Below, one piece after another: positions 1 through 8,269 of a DNA stretch of 64,000 nt. The stretch spans positions 1-64,000 of the forward strand of contig JAOJBP010000003.1 of the NCBI GenBank assembly GCA_028228555.1. Direction: 5' to 3'. This DNA comes from Candidatus Thioglobus sp. (GTDB lineage: Bacteria > Pseudomonadota > Gammaproteobacteria > PS1 > Pseudothioglobaceae). Under the pieces are notes generated by a model, which did not search any database, had not been told where the DNA came from, and worked only from the letters and a program-made list of their open reading frames with translations. Positions within the stretch are counted from its first letter, which is position 1. Each line of letters opens with the position of its first letter. The translations under genes and the position numbers were made by a program.

Positions 1-1269
1 TAATTTAAGCTCTAATATCGCTTCAGCTTGAATTTCACCTAGCTTAAAGTGTGACATTAAAATTGGCTTTGGCTTATCATTTTCTCTAATGATGGCAATC
101 ACTTCATCAATATTTAGAAAGGCAATTAGTAGGCCTTCCAAAATATGTAGACGCGAAAGAATTTTATCTAGACGAAAGTTAAGACGCTTAGTAACAATCT
201 CAATTCTATAAGTTAGCCACTCTTTAAGCATTGGCACCAAAGGTTTAACTTGTGGCTTGCCATCTAGACCAATCACATTCATGTTAACGCGATAATTTTT
301 TTCAAGATCAGTTGTGGCAAATAAATGTAGCATTAAGTTGTCAGCATCCACTCTATTTGAACGCGGTACAATTACAATACGTGTTGGATTTTGATGATCT
401 GATTCATCACGAATATCATCAACCAACGGTAATTTTTTGGCACGCATTTGGCTAGCTATCTGAGTGATTACTTTAGAACCAGAGGTCTGAAAAGGCAATG
501 TTTCGATCACAATATCGCCGTCTTCTTTTTGATAAGTTGCTCGCATTTTGACCGAGCCATGTCCAGTTTCGTAAATTTGCTTTAAATCTTGCGGGCTTGA
601 AACAATATGTGCATTGGTTGGATAATCCGGTGCAGGGATAATCTTCATAATTTCATCTAAATCACTAGACGGCTTATCTAATAGCTGAATACAAGCATGC
701 ACCACTTCTGTAAGATTATGGGGTGGCACATCTGTTGCCATACCAACCGCAATACCCGAAGTACCATTAAGCAATAAGTTTGGCACTTGTGCTGGCAAAT
801 TTTTAGGCTCTTGGAGAGATCCATCAAAATTATCTGCCCAGTTGGCCGTACCTTGGTTTATTTCTGAAAGTAATAAATCTGCATAACGAGAAAGCTTACT
901 CTCGGTATAACGCATCGCAGCAAATGATTTTGGATCATCAGGTGCACCCCAATTACCCTGTCCATCAATAAACGGATAGCGATAAGAAAACGGCTGAGCC
1001 ATGAGAACCATCGCCTCATAACAAGCGCTGTCGCCATGTGGATGAAACTTACCCAAAACATCACCAACAGTACGAGCTGATTTTTTAAATTTAGCAGTTG
1101 ACTTAAGCCCCAGCTCACTCATCGCATAAATGATACGACGTTGTACCGGCTTGAGGCCGTCACCAACAAACGGCAAAGCACGATCAAGAATGACGTACAT
1201 AGAATAGTCAAGATAAGCGCGTTCAGAAAACTCTGCAACGCTTTGCTGCTCAAGGCCGATTTGGCTCAT
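1..1269 (-). CDS. parC: DNA topoisomerase IV subunit A, N-terminal 423 residues (cut by left window edge)
   Basis: This subunit breaks and rejoins DNA in topoisomerase IV, which decatenates daughter chromosomes with ParE. My reading of the minus strand from the ATG at 1269 gives an open frame to the window edge. It contains the [13 protein letters not shown] block and the AAMRYTESK motif, whose Tyr121 corresponds to the catalytic tyrosine. The quinolone-pocket residues Ser81 and Glu85 look wild type. ParC is preferred over GyrA because of the [14 protein letters not shown] sequence and the short N-terminus. A strong AGGGGG ribosome binding site precedes the start. The C-terminal part lies outside the window. 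No parE neighbour is visible. Confidence 0.95.
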   Translation of the reverse strand, partial: MSQIGLEQQSVAEFSERAYLDYSMYVILDRALPFVGDGLKPVQRRIIYAMSELGLKSTAKFKKSARTVGDVLGKFHPHGDSACYEAMVLMAQPFSYRYPFIDGQGNWGAPDDPKSFAAMRYTESKLSRYADLLLSEINQGTANWADNFDGSLQEPKNLPAQVPNLLLNGTSGIAVGMATDVPPHNLTEVVHACIQLLDKPSSDLDEIMKIIPAPDYPTNAHIVSSPQDLKQIYETGHGSVKMRATYQKEDGDIVIETLPFQTSGSKVITQIASQMRAKKLPLVDDIRDESDHQNPTRIVIVPRSNRVDADNLMLHLFATTDLEKNYRVNMNVIGLDGKPQVKPLVPMLKEWLTYRIEIVTKRLNFRLDKILSRLHILEGLLIAFLNIDEVIAIIRENDKPKPILMSHFKLGEIQAEAILELKL

Positions 1270-1358
1270 TTTCCCCCTGGAAATAATGGTTTTTTAATTT
1301 AACAAAAACCTAAAGTTTTGAGCTATTTTAATGCAACTTTTAGATGAGAAAAGTTAAA

Positions 1359-4157
1359 TTATGCAAAGTCTTCTGTAGTTACACAAGAACAGAAAAGGTT
1401 TCGATCACCATAGACGTTATCGATACGCTTTACGGGAGGGAAGTACTTGTTAGCCACTAAAGACTCAACAGGATATAAAGCCTCTTGTCGCGTATATGGA
1501 TAAGTCCATTCACTGGTCATTTCGTGTGCTGTATGCGGTGCATTCTTAAGTGGGTTATTATCTTTATCCCAACGACCGTCAATTACCTTTTGAATTTCAT
1601 CATGAATGCTAATCATTGCCGTAATAAAGCGATCTATCTCACGCTTTGATTCACTTTCAGTAGGTTCGATCATTAGTGTGCCCGCTACTGGAAATGACAT
1701 AGTTGGCGAATGAAAACCATAATCCATTAAGCGTTTAGCGATATCTTCTTCAGAAATCCCACTTTTCTCTTTAAGAGGTCGAATGTCAATAATACATTCA
1801 TGTGCAACCATGCCTTGATCGCCACGATACAAAATTGGATAACTCTGAGCTAACTCATGCGCAATGTAATTAGCGCTGACAATAGCAATTTCAGTTGAAC
1901 GTTGCATGCCGTATTTACCCAGTAGTTTAATATACGACCACGAGATTGGCAAAATAGAAGCAGAGCCATACATCGCTGAAGAAACAGCATTAGAGTTAGA
2001 CACTAATGGGTCACCTGGTAAGAACTCAGCTAAGTGAGCCTTAACACCGATTGGACCCATACCTGGACCACCACCGCCATGAGGAATGGCAAACGTTTTA
2101 TGCAGGTTAAGGTGCGATACATCTGCACCAAACTCACCCATACGGGTAACCCCAACCATGGCATTTAAATTAGCACCGTCTAGGTAAACCTGACCGCCAG
2201 CGGCATGAATAATTTCACAAATTTTCTTTATTTCTACTTCAAAAACACCATGTGTTGATGGGTACGTAACCATAATGGCTGCAAGCTTATCAGCGTGCTT
2301 TTCAACTTTAACATTTAAATCATCAATATTAACGTTGCCCGACTCGTCACATTTAACAATCACCACCTTCATGCCAGCCATAATAGCGCTCGCAGGATTT
2401 GTACCGTGTGCTGATGAAGGAATTAAACAGATGTTACGATCATGATCACCACGAGACTGATGATATGCATGAATAGCTAAAAGACCTGCAAACTCTCCTT
2501 GAGAGCCTGCATTAGGCTGTAATGACACAGCATCATAACCCGTCACTTCACATAAATCATGCTCCAAATCTTTAAACAACTGCTGATAGCCTTTGGTTTG
2601 GTCAACTGGCGCATAAGGGTGTAGTTTTGAAAACCCTGGCAAGCTAATTGGATACATTTGCGTCGCAGCATTAAGCTTCATTGTGCAAGAGCCTAATGCA
2701 ATCATTGAGTGATTAAGGGCGATATCTTTATTCTCTAAACGCTTCAAGTAACGCATCATTTCAGTTTCACAATGGTAATCGCTAAACACCGGGTGAGTTA
2801 AATACTTAGAGGTACGCAGCATATTTTCAGACAAAGCGCCCTCTGATTCTGCTAATTTATCTATTGAAAAAACAGCCAAAAGTGCAAGTAATTCTGCCTC
2901 AGTAGTAGTTTCATCTACTGAAATACTCAACTGATTATCACAAAGCAAGCGAAGATTAATACCTGCTTTTTGCGCACTATCAAATAATACTTTTGCTTGA
3001 TCAGTAACTAATGTAATGGTATCAAAAAATTGATCAGCTGCTAGCTCGAACCCTGCTAAGCTTAAGCTCGCTGCAAGACTACTAGCCTTAGCATGCACCT
3101 TGGTAGAAATTTTCTTTAGCCCTTTAGCGCCATGATAAACACCATAAGCCGCAGCAAGCACTGCCAATAAAACTTGTGCAGTACAAATATTACTGGTGGC
3201 TTTGTCACGACGAATATGTTGCTCACGAGTTTGTAAAGACATACGCATTGCTGGATTTCCCAAAACATCTTGTGAAACACCAATAAGCCTTCCAGGCACC
3301 ATACGTTTAAACTCATCACGCGTTGCTAGAAAAGCAGCATGCGGTCCACCAAATCCCATCGGTACGCCAAAGCGCTGAGAATTACCAACAGCGATATCAG
3401 CACCCATGTCGGCTGGAGTTTTGATCAAAGCGAGTGCTAATACATCACAAGCAATAATCGTTAACACACCATTAGCTTTTGCCTTGGCAATATCATTGCT
3501 TAAATCACGCACTTCACCATTCGTGCCTGGGGACTGCATAAGTGCAGCAAAGTAATCATTACAATCATTATTTTGGATATCATCCACAACTAGCTCAATT
3601 CCTAATGGTTTGGCGCGAGTTTGTAAAATGGTAATTGTTTGTATATTGGTGTTGCTGTCAATCAAAAATCGGTTGGATTTATTTTTGCGATTAGCACGCT
3701 TTGCCATCATCATTGCTTCTGCACAAGCTGTTGGCTCATCTAATAATGAAGCGTTAGAAATGTCCATTCCTGTTAAATCGATAATCATTTGCTGAAAGTT
3801 AAGCAACATCTCTAATCGACCTTGTGAAATTTCAGCCTGATAAGGTGTGTAAGCTGTATACCAACCTGGATTTTCTAAAATATTACGCTGAATAACGGTT
3901 GGCATTAATGTGCCGTAATAGCCTTGACCAATAAAGTTTGTCGCTATGACATTCTCACCAGCAAGTTTTGTTGCCAACTCTAAGCTATCACGCTCGGTTA
4001 GACCTTCATCTACATTCATGCGATTACCAAATAAAATAGATTCTGGAACCGTTTTAGAAATAACCTCATCCACCGATTTGCAGTTAATACTATTTAGCAT
4101 AGAAGTGACGTCTTGGGCGCTTGGGCCAATATGTCTGTCTAGAAATTCATTACTCAT
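1359..4157 (-). CDS. gcvP: Glycine dehydrogenase (decarboxylating), P-protein
   Basis: The P-protein of the glycine cleavage system is PLP-dependent. It decarboxylates glycine and passes the aminomethyl group to the lipoyl H-protein. The 932-residue single-chain form (fused alpha and beta halves) is close to the usual 950-960 residues. It starts MSNEFLDRHIGPS and contains the PLP-binding HLNLHKTFAIPHGGGGPG segment, with Lys687 as the expected Schiff-base lysine. The start has no clear Shine-Dalgarno sequence. It stands alone: gcvT and gcvH are not in this window. An IclR-like palindrome lies about 90 bases upstream of the start, linking it to the aceA locus at 57.8-60 kb (inference). Confidence 0.97.
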   Translation of the reverse strand: MSNEFLDRHIGPSAQDVTSMLNSINCKSVDEVISKTVPESILFGNRMNVDEGLTERDSLELATKLAGENVIATNFIGQGYYGTLMPTVIQRNILENPGWYTAYTPYQAEISQGRLEMLLNFQQMIIDLTGMDISNASLLDEPTACAEAMMMAKRANRKNKSNRFLIDSNTNIQTITILQTRAKPLGIELVVDDIQNNDCNDYFAALMQSPGTNGEVRDLSNDIAKAKANGVLTIIACDVLALALIKTPADMGADIAVGNSQRFGVPMGFGGPHAAFLATRDEFKRMVPGRLIGVSQDVLGNPAMRMSLQTREQHIRRDKATSNICTAQVLLAVLAAAYGVYHGAKGLKKISTKVHAKASSLAASLSLAGFELAADQFFDTITLVTDQAKVLFDSAQKAGINLRLLCDNQLSISVDETTTEAELLALLAVFSIDKLAESEGALSENMLRTSKYLTHPVFSDYHCETEMMRYLKRLENKDIALNHSMIALGSCTMKLNAATQMYPISLPGFSKLHPYAPVDQTKGYQQLFKDLEHDLCEVTGYDAVSLQPNAGSQGEFAGLLAIHAYHQSRGDHDRNICLIPSSAHGTNPASAIMAGMKVVIVKCDESGNVNIDDLNVKVEKHADKLAAIMVTYPSTHGVFEVEIKKICEIIHAAGGQVYLDGANLNAMVGVTRMGEFGADVSHLNLHKTFAIPHGGGGPGMGPIGVKAHLAEFLPGDPLVSNSNAVSSAMYGSASILPISWSYIKLLGKYGMQRSTEIAIVSANYIAHELAQSYPILYRGDQGMVAHECIIDIRPLKEKSGISEEDIAKRLMDYGFHSPTMSFPVAGTLMIEPTESESKREIDRFITAMISIHDEIQKVIDGRWDKDNNPLKNAPHTAHEMTSEWTYPYTRQEALYPVESLVANKYFPPVKRIDNVYGDRNLFCSCVTTEDFA

Positions 4158-4247
4158 GAGCTTTACACAATTAAATTAAATTTAAGATCAAATTTTATAT
4201 TATTTTTCAAGTAGTAATACCAGTAGATATTGCTGCAATAATTAAGG

Positions 4248-4262
4248 TTTTATAATATGAAA
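4248..4262. promoter_or_regulatory. Putative IclR-type operator upstream of gcvP
   Basis: The 15 bases TTTTATAATATGAAA match the perfect palindrome TTTCATAATATGAAA at 59182-59196 with one mismatch. They lie in the 139-base gap between the 3' end of hinT and the gcvP start. The next bases, AATAAGTTA, are also identical to those after the related site at 59242-59256. That an IclR-type protein binds here is inference. No glycine riboswitch fold was recognised in this gap. Confidence 0.45.
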
Positions 4263-4296
4263 TAAGTTAGTTTTTTTTAGAGGTTTCAAAGGCTTA

Positions 4297-4635
4297 CTAG
4301 CCTGGAGGCCAAGTTAATGCGCGACCGCCTAAACAATGAAGATGAATATGATATACGGTTTGTCCGCCATCTTCATTGCAGTTCATTACCACACGATAGC
4401 CATCGTCTGCAAAACCTAAATCTTTGGCAATTTTGCTAGCTGTTAAAGTCAGCTTGCCGATTAATGCTGGATCTTTAGCATCATTAATGGTTGAAATATG
4501 CTCTTTTGGAATCACTAAAAAATGATGTGGCGCTTGAGCACTAATATCATGAAAAGCAAACACATCTTCATCTTCAAAAATCTTATTAGCAGGAATCTCT
4601 CCCTTGATGATCTTACAAAATAAACAATCTGACAT
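4297..4635 (-). CDS. hinT: HIT family protein (HinT-like purine nucleoside phosphoramidase)
   Basis: This is a small histidine-triad hydrolase acting on adenosine or guanosine phosphoramidates and on aminoacyl-AMP by-products in the cytoplasm. Its 112 residues start [15 protein letters not shown] and carry the family signature [10 protein letters not shown], with the three catalytic-site histidines, near the C-terminus. Length and both motifs fit bacterial HinT. It ends 139 bases before gcvP and follows the SQR-like gene by 10 bases on the same strand, so it may be the last gene of that transcript. Function is assigned from the family. Confidence 0.93.
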   Translation of the reverse strand: MSDCLFCKIIKGEIPANKIFEDEDVFAFHDISAQAPHHFLVIPKEHISTINDAKDPALIGKLTLTASKIAKDLGFADDGYRVVMNCNEDGGQTVYHIHLHCLGGRALTWPPG

Positions 4636-4645
4636 AATTCTTCTC

Positions 4646-5773
4646 CTAACGATACTGCCTTAGATACCACCAGCCAAATACTTTTTTAGCCACATGCATT
4701 AATCTTAAATTTGGCAACATTAAGCCACCTTTAAGGTTTCTAGAAATGTACATGCCTTTGTTATTTGAATCAACAATACACATTAACTCAATCTTAAAGG
4801 TATGGCTAGAATTTTCTCCATCAAGATTATCCAGTGCATTTTTTGCAGCAGCTGCCGCTTGTAAATCAGCCATATGCGCTTGTTTTGGCATCCACTCTGG
4901 TCCTGGGAAAGAGCCTGAATCACCTGCAACAAAAACACAATCAAAGTCTTCAACTTCACAAAATTGATTAGCTTTTAATAGGCCGCCTGTGCTTCGCGTA
5001 AGATTGGTGTTATCAAACCAAGTATTACCGGTCATGCCAGGCATGAATAAAATAAGTTCAGCAGCAAACTCTCCGCCTTCAGTTACAACCTTTTCAGCTG
5101 TAAACTCTTTCATCTTGTGTCCAAGATGGGTTTCAATATTGCGCTTTTTCATTTCAGACAAAAGCCCAGCAACAGCCTTCTTACCCAAACGTGCCCCTGG
5201 CTTTTCTGCTGGGGTAAAAAAGGTTAGCTTAAATTTATCCCGTCTGCCTTCAGCTCGAAGCTGAGTATCCAATCCGAACAAAAATTCAAACATTGGCCCG
5301 CCACGCATCGCACTAGGTTCTTTAGGGTTGCCGCTAAAACCAATGGCAATATTTCCGCCATCCATCGCTCTGACTCGATCGCGAATTTGTTCAGCTGAGC
5401 TTAGTCCTTCACAAGGCGTAATGGCATGTTTAATACCTGGCAATTTTTTAATAAAACGCCCGCCTGAGGCAATTATTAGCGCATCATTTTCATAAGTGCC
5501 AATTGGGGTAACCACCGATCTACCTTGGTCTTCTAATCCAGTCACTTCACTAACAATATGCACAACATTCATGCGCTTAAAGAAGTTAGTGAGTGGAAAA
5601 ACAATATCCTTTTTGCTAGCAGCGCCTGATGGCACCCAGATCAAACTAGGCATATAAACCAATTCTGCCTTAGGAGAAATTAGCGTAATTTCAGCTGTTT
5701 TATCTTTTTTTCGAATAGTTCGAACAGCAGTTAAGCCTGCAAATCCAGAACCAATAATTGTAATTTTTTTCAT
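4646..5773 (-). CDS. SQR-like FAD-dependent pyridine nucleotide-disulfide oxidoreductase
   Basis: The 375-residue flavoprotein has an N-terminal dinucleotide fold ([15 protein letters not shown], residues 6-20) and a second FAD-binding segment, [17 protein letters not shown], near 281-297. The [11 protein letters not shown] stretch and overall size match sulfide:quinone oxidoreductases and related FCC-type flavoproteins. Cysteines occur at 121, 272, 279 and 332. Cys121 and Cys332 (in CIVDSNNKG) align by eye with two of the three canonical SQR cysteines. The position of the remaining one, before the GGPMFEF block near 157-163, has no cysteine. A quinone reductase role on sulfide is therefore uncertain, and another polysulfide or NADH-linked substrate is possible. 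It overlaps the upstream small gene by 4 bases (ATGA), indicating translational coupling. Confidence 0.75.
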   Translation of the reverse strand: MKKITIIGSGFAGLTAVRTIRKKDKTAEITLISPKAELVYMPSLIWVPSGAASKKDIVFPLTNFFKRMNVVHIVSEVTGLEDQGRSVVTPIGTYENDALIIASGGRFIKKLPGIKHAITPCEGLSSAEQIRDRVRAMDGGNIAIGFSGNPKEPSAMRGGPMFEFLFGLDTQLRAEGRRDKFKLTFFTPAEKPGARLGKKAVAGLLSEMKKRNIETHLGHKMKEFTAEKVVTEGGEFAAELILFMPGMTGNTWFDNTNLTRSTGGLLKANQFCEVEDFDCVFVAGDSGSFPGPEWMPKQAHMADLQAAAAAKNALDNLDGENSSHTFKIELMCIVDSNNKGMYISRNLKGGLMLPNLRLMHVAKKVFGWWYLRQYR

Positions 5774-6078
5774 TTTTCAAAAACCTCTAATATTTGAGTA
5801 GTACTTGTTTTCATATTGGCAATATTGCAAAAATATTCCATCATTTGTGGCCAATTCTCCCTCGCCTCAAGTTGCTTAGTAAATCTTTCATGATGCATTT
5901 TACTTTGCCATTTCACCAAACAATATACGCGACCATTTTCATCAATACCAGAATCGCGCGAAATAAAGCCATCCGCATCAAAAATATCTTCATCGATTTC
6001 TTTTGATAAAGCTTTCCATTCATCAATCAAACTATTATCATTTAACTCAAATGACATAATTACAAAATGTTTACTCAT
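5770..6078 (-). CDS. Small antibiotic-biosynthesis-monooxygenase-like (dimeric alpha-beta barrel) protein
   Basis: The 102-residue cytoplasmic protein begins MSKHFVIMSFELND. A mid-part reading RVYCLVKWQSKMHHERFTKQ resembles the ABM / dimeric alpha-beta barrel fold, in which a strand carrying VKW is followed by a helix. No catalytic residue can be assigned. Its stop overlaps the start of the SQR-like flavoprotein by 4 bases, so the two are almost certainly translated together, which suggests a shared oxidative or redox task. The fold assignment is by eye and weak; hypothetical protein is the safe description. Confidence 0.6.
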   Translation of the reverse strand: MSKHFVIMSFELNDNSLIDEWKALSKEIDEDIFDADGFISRDSGIDENGRVYCLVKWQSKMHHERFTKQLEARENWPQMMEYFCNIANMKTSTTQILEVFEK

Positions 6079-6115
6079 TTTATCTTCCTATTTATTATGG
6101 CAAAAATGCTCACTA

Positions 6116-6358
6116 TCAGGCTCTTAAACACTTCTGACAATATTGTCCAAAAATGCTTACAACGCTTATTAATATATCATCTTGAGTGTCGTCATCAATA
6201 GATACAGTCTCACTTTGCACTGAGCCAAAATTTTCATCATTTTCAGACTTAAATTGTATTCCCACCTTTGTGAGGTGGTTTTTAAATTTGCCCGATAATT
6301 TAGAATCAAAAAATATATAATCTAATATGAATTTTTTTATAATTATATTGAGGTCATT
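6116..6358 (-). pseudogene. Stop-free stretch, possible remnant or unrecognised small gene
   Basis: On the minus strand the frame from 6358 down to the TGA at 6116-6118 has no stop for about 80 codons. It reads plausibly as protein near its end (SVQSETVSIDDDTQDDI, then GQYCQKCLRA). There is no ATG; the only usable internal start is a GTG in the middle, with no proper ribosome binding site. It lies just upstream of the ABM-like gene on the same strand. It could be a 5'-decayed gene, a gene with a rare start, or chance. A plus-strand hairpin (CCACCT/AGGTGG followed by T5) lies inside it at about 6262-6283. Confidence 0.22.
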
Positions 6359-6361
6359 TTA

Positions 6362-6943
6362 ATGCTTGATAACGACACACTAGACACTTTATTTCGTGAA
6401 GCCAGAAGCCATAATGGCTGGCTTGACCAAACAGTAGACAATGAGCAGATTAATCAACTCTATGAGTTAATGAAATATGGCCCAACAGCTGCTAACAACT
6501 CACCTGCTCGTATTACTTTCGTCAAATCAGACGCCGCCAAACAAAAGCTGAAAGCGCATCTTGATGAAGGCAATGTAGATAAAGCCATGGCCGCACCTGT
6601 TATCGCTATTATTAGCTATGATGTTGAATTTTATGAAAAATTACCCTTCTTATTCCCTCATGCTGATGCTCGTAGCTGGTACGCTGGCAATGATGCAAAG
6701 ATCAAATCAGCGGGTGAAATGAACGCCACCTTGCAAGGTGCATATTTCATGATAGCGGCACGTGCAGTTGGTCTTGATTGTGGCCCAATGGGCGGCTTTA
6801 ATAGCGATACTCTTGATAAGGAATTTTTTGCAGATGGCAAAACCAAATCAATATTTTTGTGTGCCATCGGACATGGCGATAACACTAAAATCTTCCCAAG
6901 AAGCCCACGCTTAAGCTTTGATGAGGCTTGCGAAATCGTTTAG
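6362..6943 (+). CDS. rutE: RutE/HadB-type nitroreductase family protein (probable malonic semialdehyde reductase)
   Basis: This 193-residue FMN-dependent nitroreductase-fold enzyme matches E. coli RutE along its whole length. Recognisable blocks are ARSHNGWLDQTV, LMKYGPTAANNSPARI, FLFPHADARSWY, GLDCGPMGGF and the terminal PRLSFDEACEIV. RutE reduces malonic semialdehyde to 3-hydroxypropionate during pyrimidine ring catabolism. No other rut genes are present here, so the natural substrate may be another small aldehyde or enone. It is transcribed divergently from the SQR-like unit and is followed by a strong terminator at 6998-7039. Confidence 0.85.
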   Translation: MLDNDTLDTLFREARSHNGWLDQTVDNEQINQLYELMKYGPTAANNSPARITFVKSDAAKQKLKAHLDEGNVDKAMAAPVIAIISYDVEFYEKLPFLFPHADARSWYAGNDAKIKSAGEMNATLQGAYFMIAARAVGLDCGPMGGFNSDTLDKEFFADGKTKSIFLCAIGHGDNTKIFPRSPRLSFDEACEIV

Positions 6944-7086
6944 AAATTTGAGAAATAATGAAAATGAGTCGCTAAATAGCCTTTTAAGACGCTAATACCC
7001 AATAAAATGTCGAAAAATGGCAGTTTTATTGGGTTTTTTGGTTTTGGAGCTGTGTTTTTTCTAAAATTTAGCAAATAATGGAAATG
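6944..7086 (+). repeat. Intergenic repeated element, copy 1 (about 143 bp)
   Basis: The gap after rutE is bounded by two similar direct repeats, 6944-6966 (AAATTTGAGAAATAATG then AAAATG) and 7064-7086 (AAATTTAGCAAATAATG then GAAATGG). Between them lie CTAAATAGC and a terminator hairpin ending GGGTTTTTT. The same parts in the same order occur, on the opposite strand, at 37682-37836. No protein-coding potential was seen. The element type is unknown; it could be a small non-autonomous repeat or a mobile terminator module. Confidence 0.5.
6998..7039 (+). terminator. Rho-independent terminator after rutE
   Basis: The arms CCCAATAAAA (6998-7007) and TTTTATTGGG (7024-7033) pair perfectly over 10 bases around a 16-base loop. 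They are followed directly by six T residues (7034-7039). The orientation fits termination of rutE. Confidence 0.85.
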
Positions 7087-7097
7087 GCTGGAAAATA

Positions 7098-7340
7098 CTA
7101 CTCTTTGCTAGATTTTTCTTGCTCTTTGGTTGGTGGACAGCCATTATGCTTAAGCCAGAGCTCTTCATGACCAATGGCTTTGGCAAATGATGGCACTTCG
7201 CACTCTTGTGCTGTTTTGGCGTTACTATTCTCAGATTCTTGATGATCTTTACCGTTAGATTCATCCAAACCAAATGCAGCAAAAGCACCTAGGGCGATAA
7301 ATGTCCAAGAAATGGCAAATAATGTTCTAATTTTTTTCAT
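7098..7340 (-). CDS. Small exported protein of unknown function
   Basis: The 80-residue protein has an N-terminal signal or anchor segment (MKKIRTLFAISWTFIALGAFAAFG). A hydrophilic, Lys/Glu-rich mature part follows, with two cysteines (QECEVPSF and NGCPPTKEQ) that could form a disulfide in the periplasm. I do not recognise a family. It follows the metallo-beta-lactamase-like gene by 16 bases on the same strand, so it is probably the third gene of that operon and acts with it outside the cytoplasm. A second frame is open over much of this stretch, but only this one carries an export signal. Confidence 0.6.
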   Translation of the reverse strand: MKKIRTLFAISWTFIALGAFAAFGLDESNGKDHQESENSNAKTAQECEVPSFAKAIGHEELWLKHNGCPPTKEQEKSSKE

Positions 7341-7356
7341 AATTTATCCTTTCTGA

Positions 7357-8268
7357 TTAATAATCAAATTCCATTTGTTCAAATACCCATTGTGAATTTT
7401 TGCCAGCAATCGATTCATGACCGCTTAAAAAGTGAAAGTCTGATTGGTCTATTTTACTTGCTTGCAACATGTTGCCATCGGTATCTAGAATTTTGGTGAC
7501 TTCGTATATTAAAAACTTTAGATAGCTTTGTGTGTTTTTGATAGCAGTTGGCAGGTCAGATACATGACCATGGCCTGGAACAATATACTTTGGCTTGAAG
7601 TTGGCCATTTTATCAAACACATCAACCCAGCTTTGTGCATTTCTAGCTGGACCAACGCCTAGCATTCTGTCGTTAAAAACAATGTCGCCAGTGAACATGA
7701 TTTGCTCACTTGGCATATAAATAAAGATGTCGCCTGCTGTATGTGCTGAGCCAAAATAATAAAGCTCTAACTTAATGCCGCCGAGTTTTAGTGTTTTTTT
7801 GCTGTCGAATACTTCTGATGCAACAACAGGGTTTGTGCCTTTTAAGCTTTCACCAATAAGTCCATCTAGTCTGGTTAGGTGGTAGTCAGCTCTGGCTTTT
7901 TGATCAGCTTGGGCTTTAGTGGAAGCGATAACTCTAGCGCCTAATTTTTGGAAATAATCATTGCCCAACCAGCGATGATCTTGCCCGCCGGTGTTGATGA
8001 CTACTTTTACTGGTTGCTCTGTAAGCTTTTGAATGGCTTTATGGATTTGCTTAGCGCCTAGATAACTTGCACCTGAGTCAATTAAGATAACACCATCGTT
8101 GGTGATGATAACGCCATGTGTTGAGTTATTGCCAAAATTAGTAGGAGATCTTTGAGTGGTTTCACCGACTAGCGCATAAACATTGTTAGCTACTTTGTGT
8201 ACTTCTAATGAAGCCTGAGCTATAGCTATGTTTGCCATTAATAATAAAAATATTGCTGTTTTTTTCAT
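7357..8268 (-). CDS. Exported metallo-beta-lactamase-fold protein with degenerate metal motif (SoxH-like)
   Basis: The start is the ATG at 8268, which has a good GGAGAG site at 8273-8278; an upstream in-frame TTG is less likely. The product is 303 residues with a signal peptide (MKKTAIFLLLMANIAIAQA). The metallo-beta-lactamase order is kept: His176 in GSAHTAGD, Asp195 in FTGDIVF and a His in PGHGH (233/235). The key HxHxDH motif instead reads TGGQDH at residues 93-98, so two of the zinc-binding histidines are missing. Related exported proteins (SoxH-like, quinoprotein-relay hydrolases) occur near sulfur or PQQ genes. It follows the DUF4395 gene with one base between stop and start. Confidence 0.75.
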   Translation of the reverse strand: MKKTAIFLLLMANIAIAQASLEVHKVANNVYALVGETTQRSPTNFGNNSTHGVIITNDGVILIDSGASYLGAKQIHKAIQKLTEQPVKVVINTGGQDHRWLGNDYFQKLGARVIASTKAQADQKARADYHLTRLDGLIGESLKGTNPVVASEVFDSKKTLKLGGIKLELYYFGSAHTAGDIFIYMPSEQIMFTGDIVFNDRMLGVGPARNAQSWVDVFDKMANFKPKYIVPGHGHVSDLPTAIKNTQSYLKFLIYEVTKILDTDGNMLQASKIDQSDFHFLSGHESIAGKNSQWVFEQMEFDY

Positions 8269-8269
8269 G

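Noticed and set aside
858-1118. Open frame of 86 codons on the minus strand
   Set aside because: It lies inside parC in another frame; the parC frame shows clear topoisomerase motifs across the same bases.
4158-4296. Glycine riboswitch in front of gcvP
   Set aside because: No conserved glycine aptamer pattern is visible in the 139 bases, and the gap is short for one.
6311-6331. TAATCTAATATGAAT upstream of rutE as another IclR-like site
   Set aside because: Only the right half matches the palindrome (10 of 15), which is expected by chance in such AT-rich DNA.
7061-7288. Alternative frame of 75 codons beside the small exported protein gene
   Set aside because: It runs into the intergenic repeat and lacks a signal peptide, while the chosen frame has one and a typical start.
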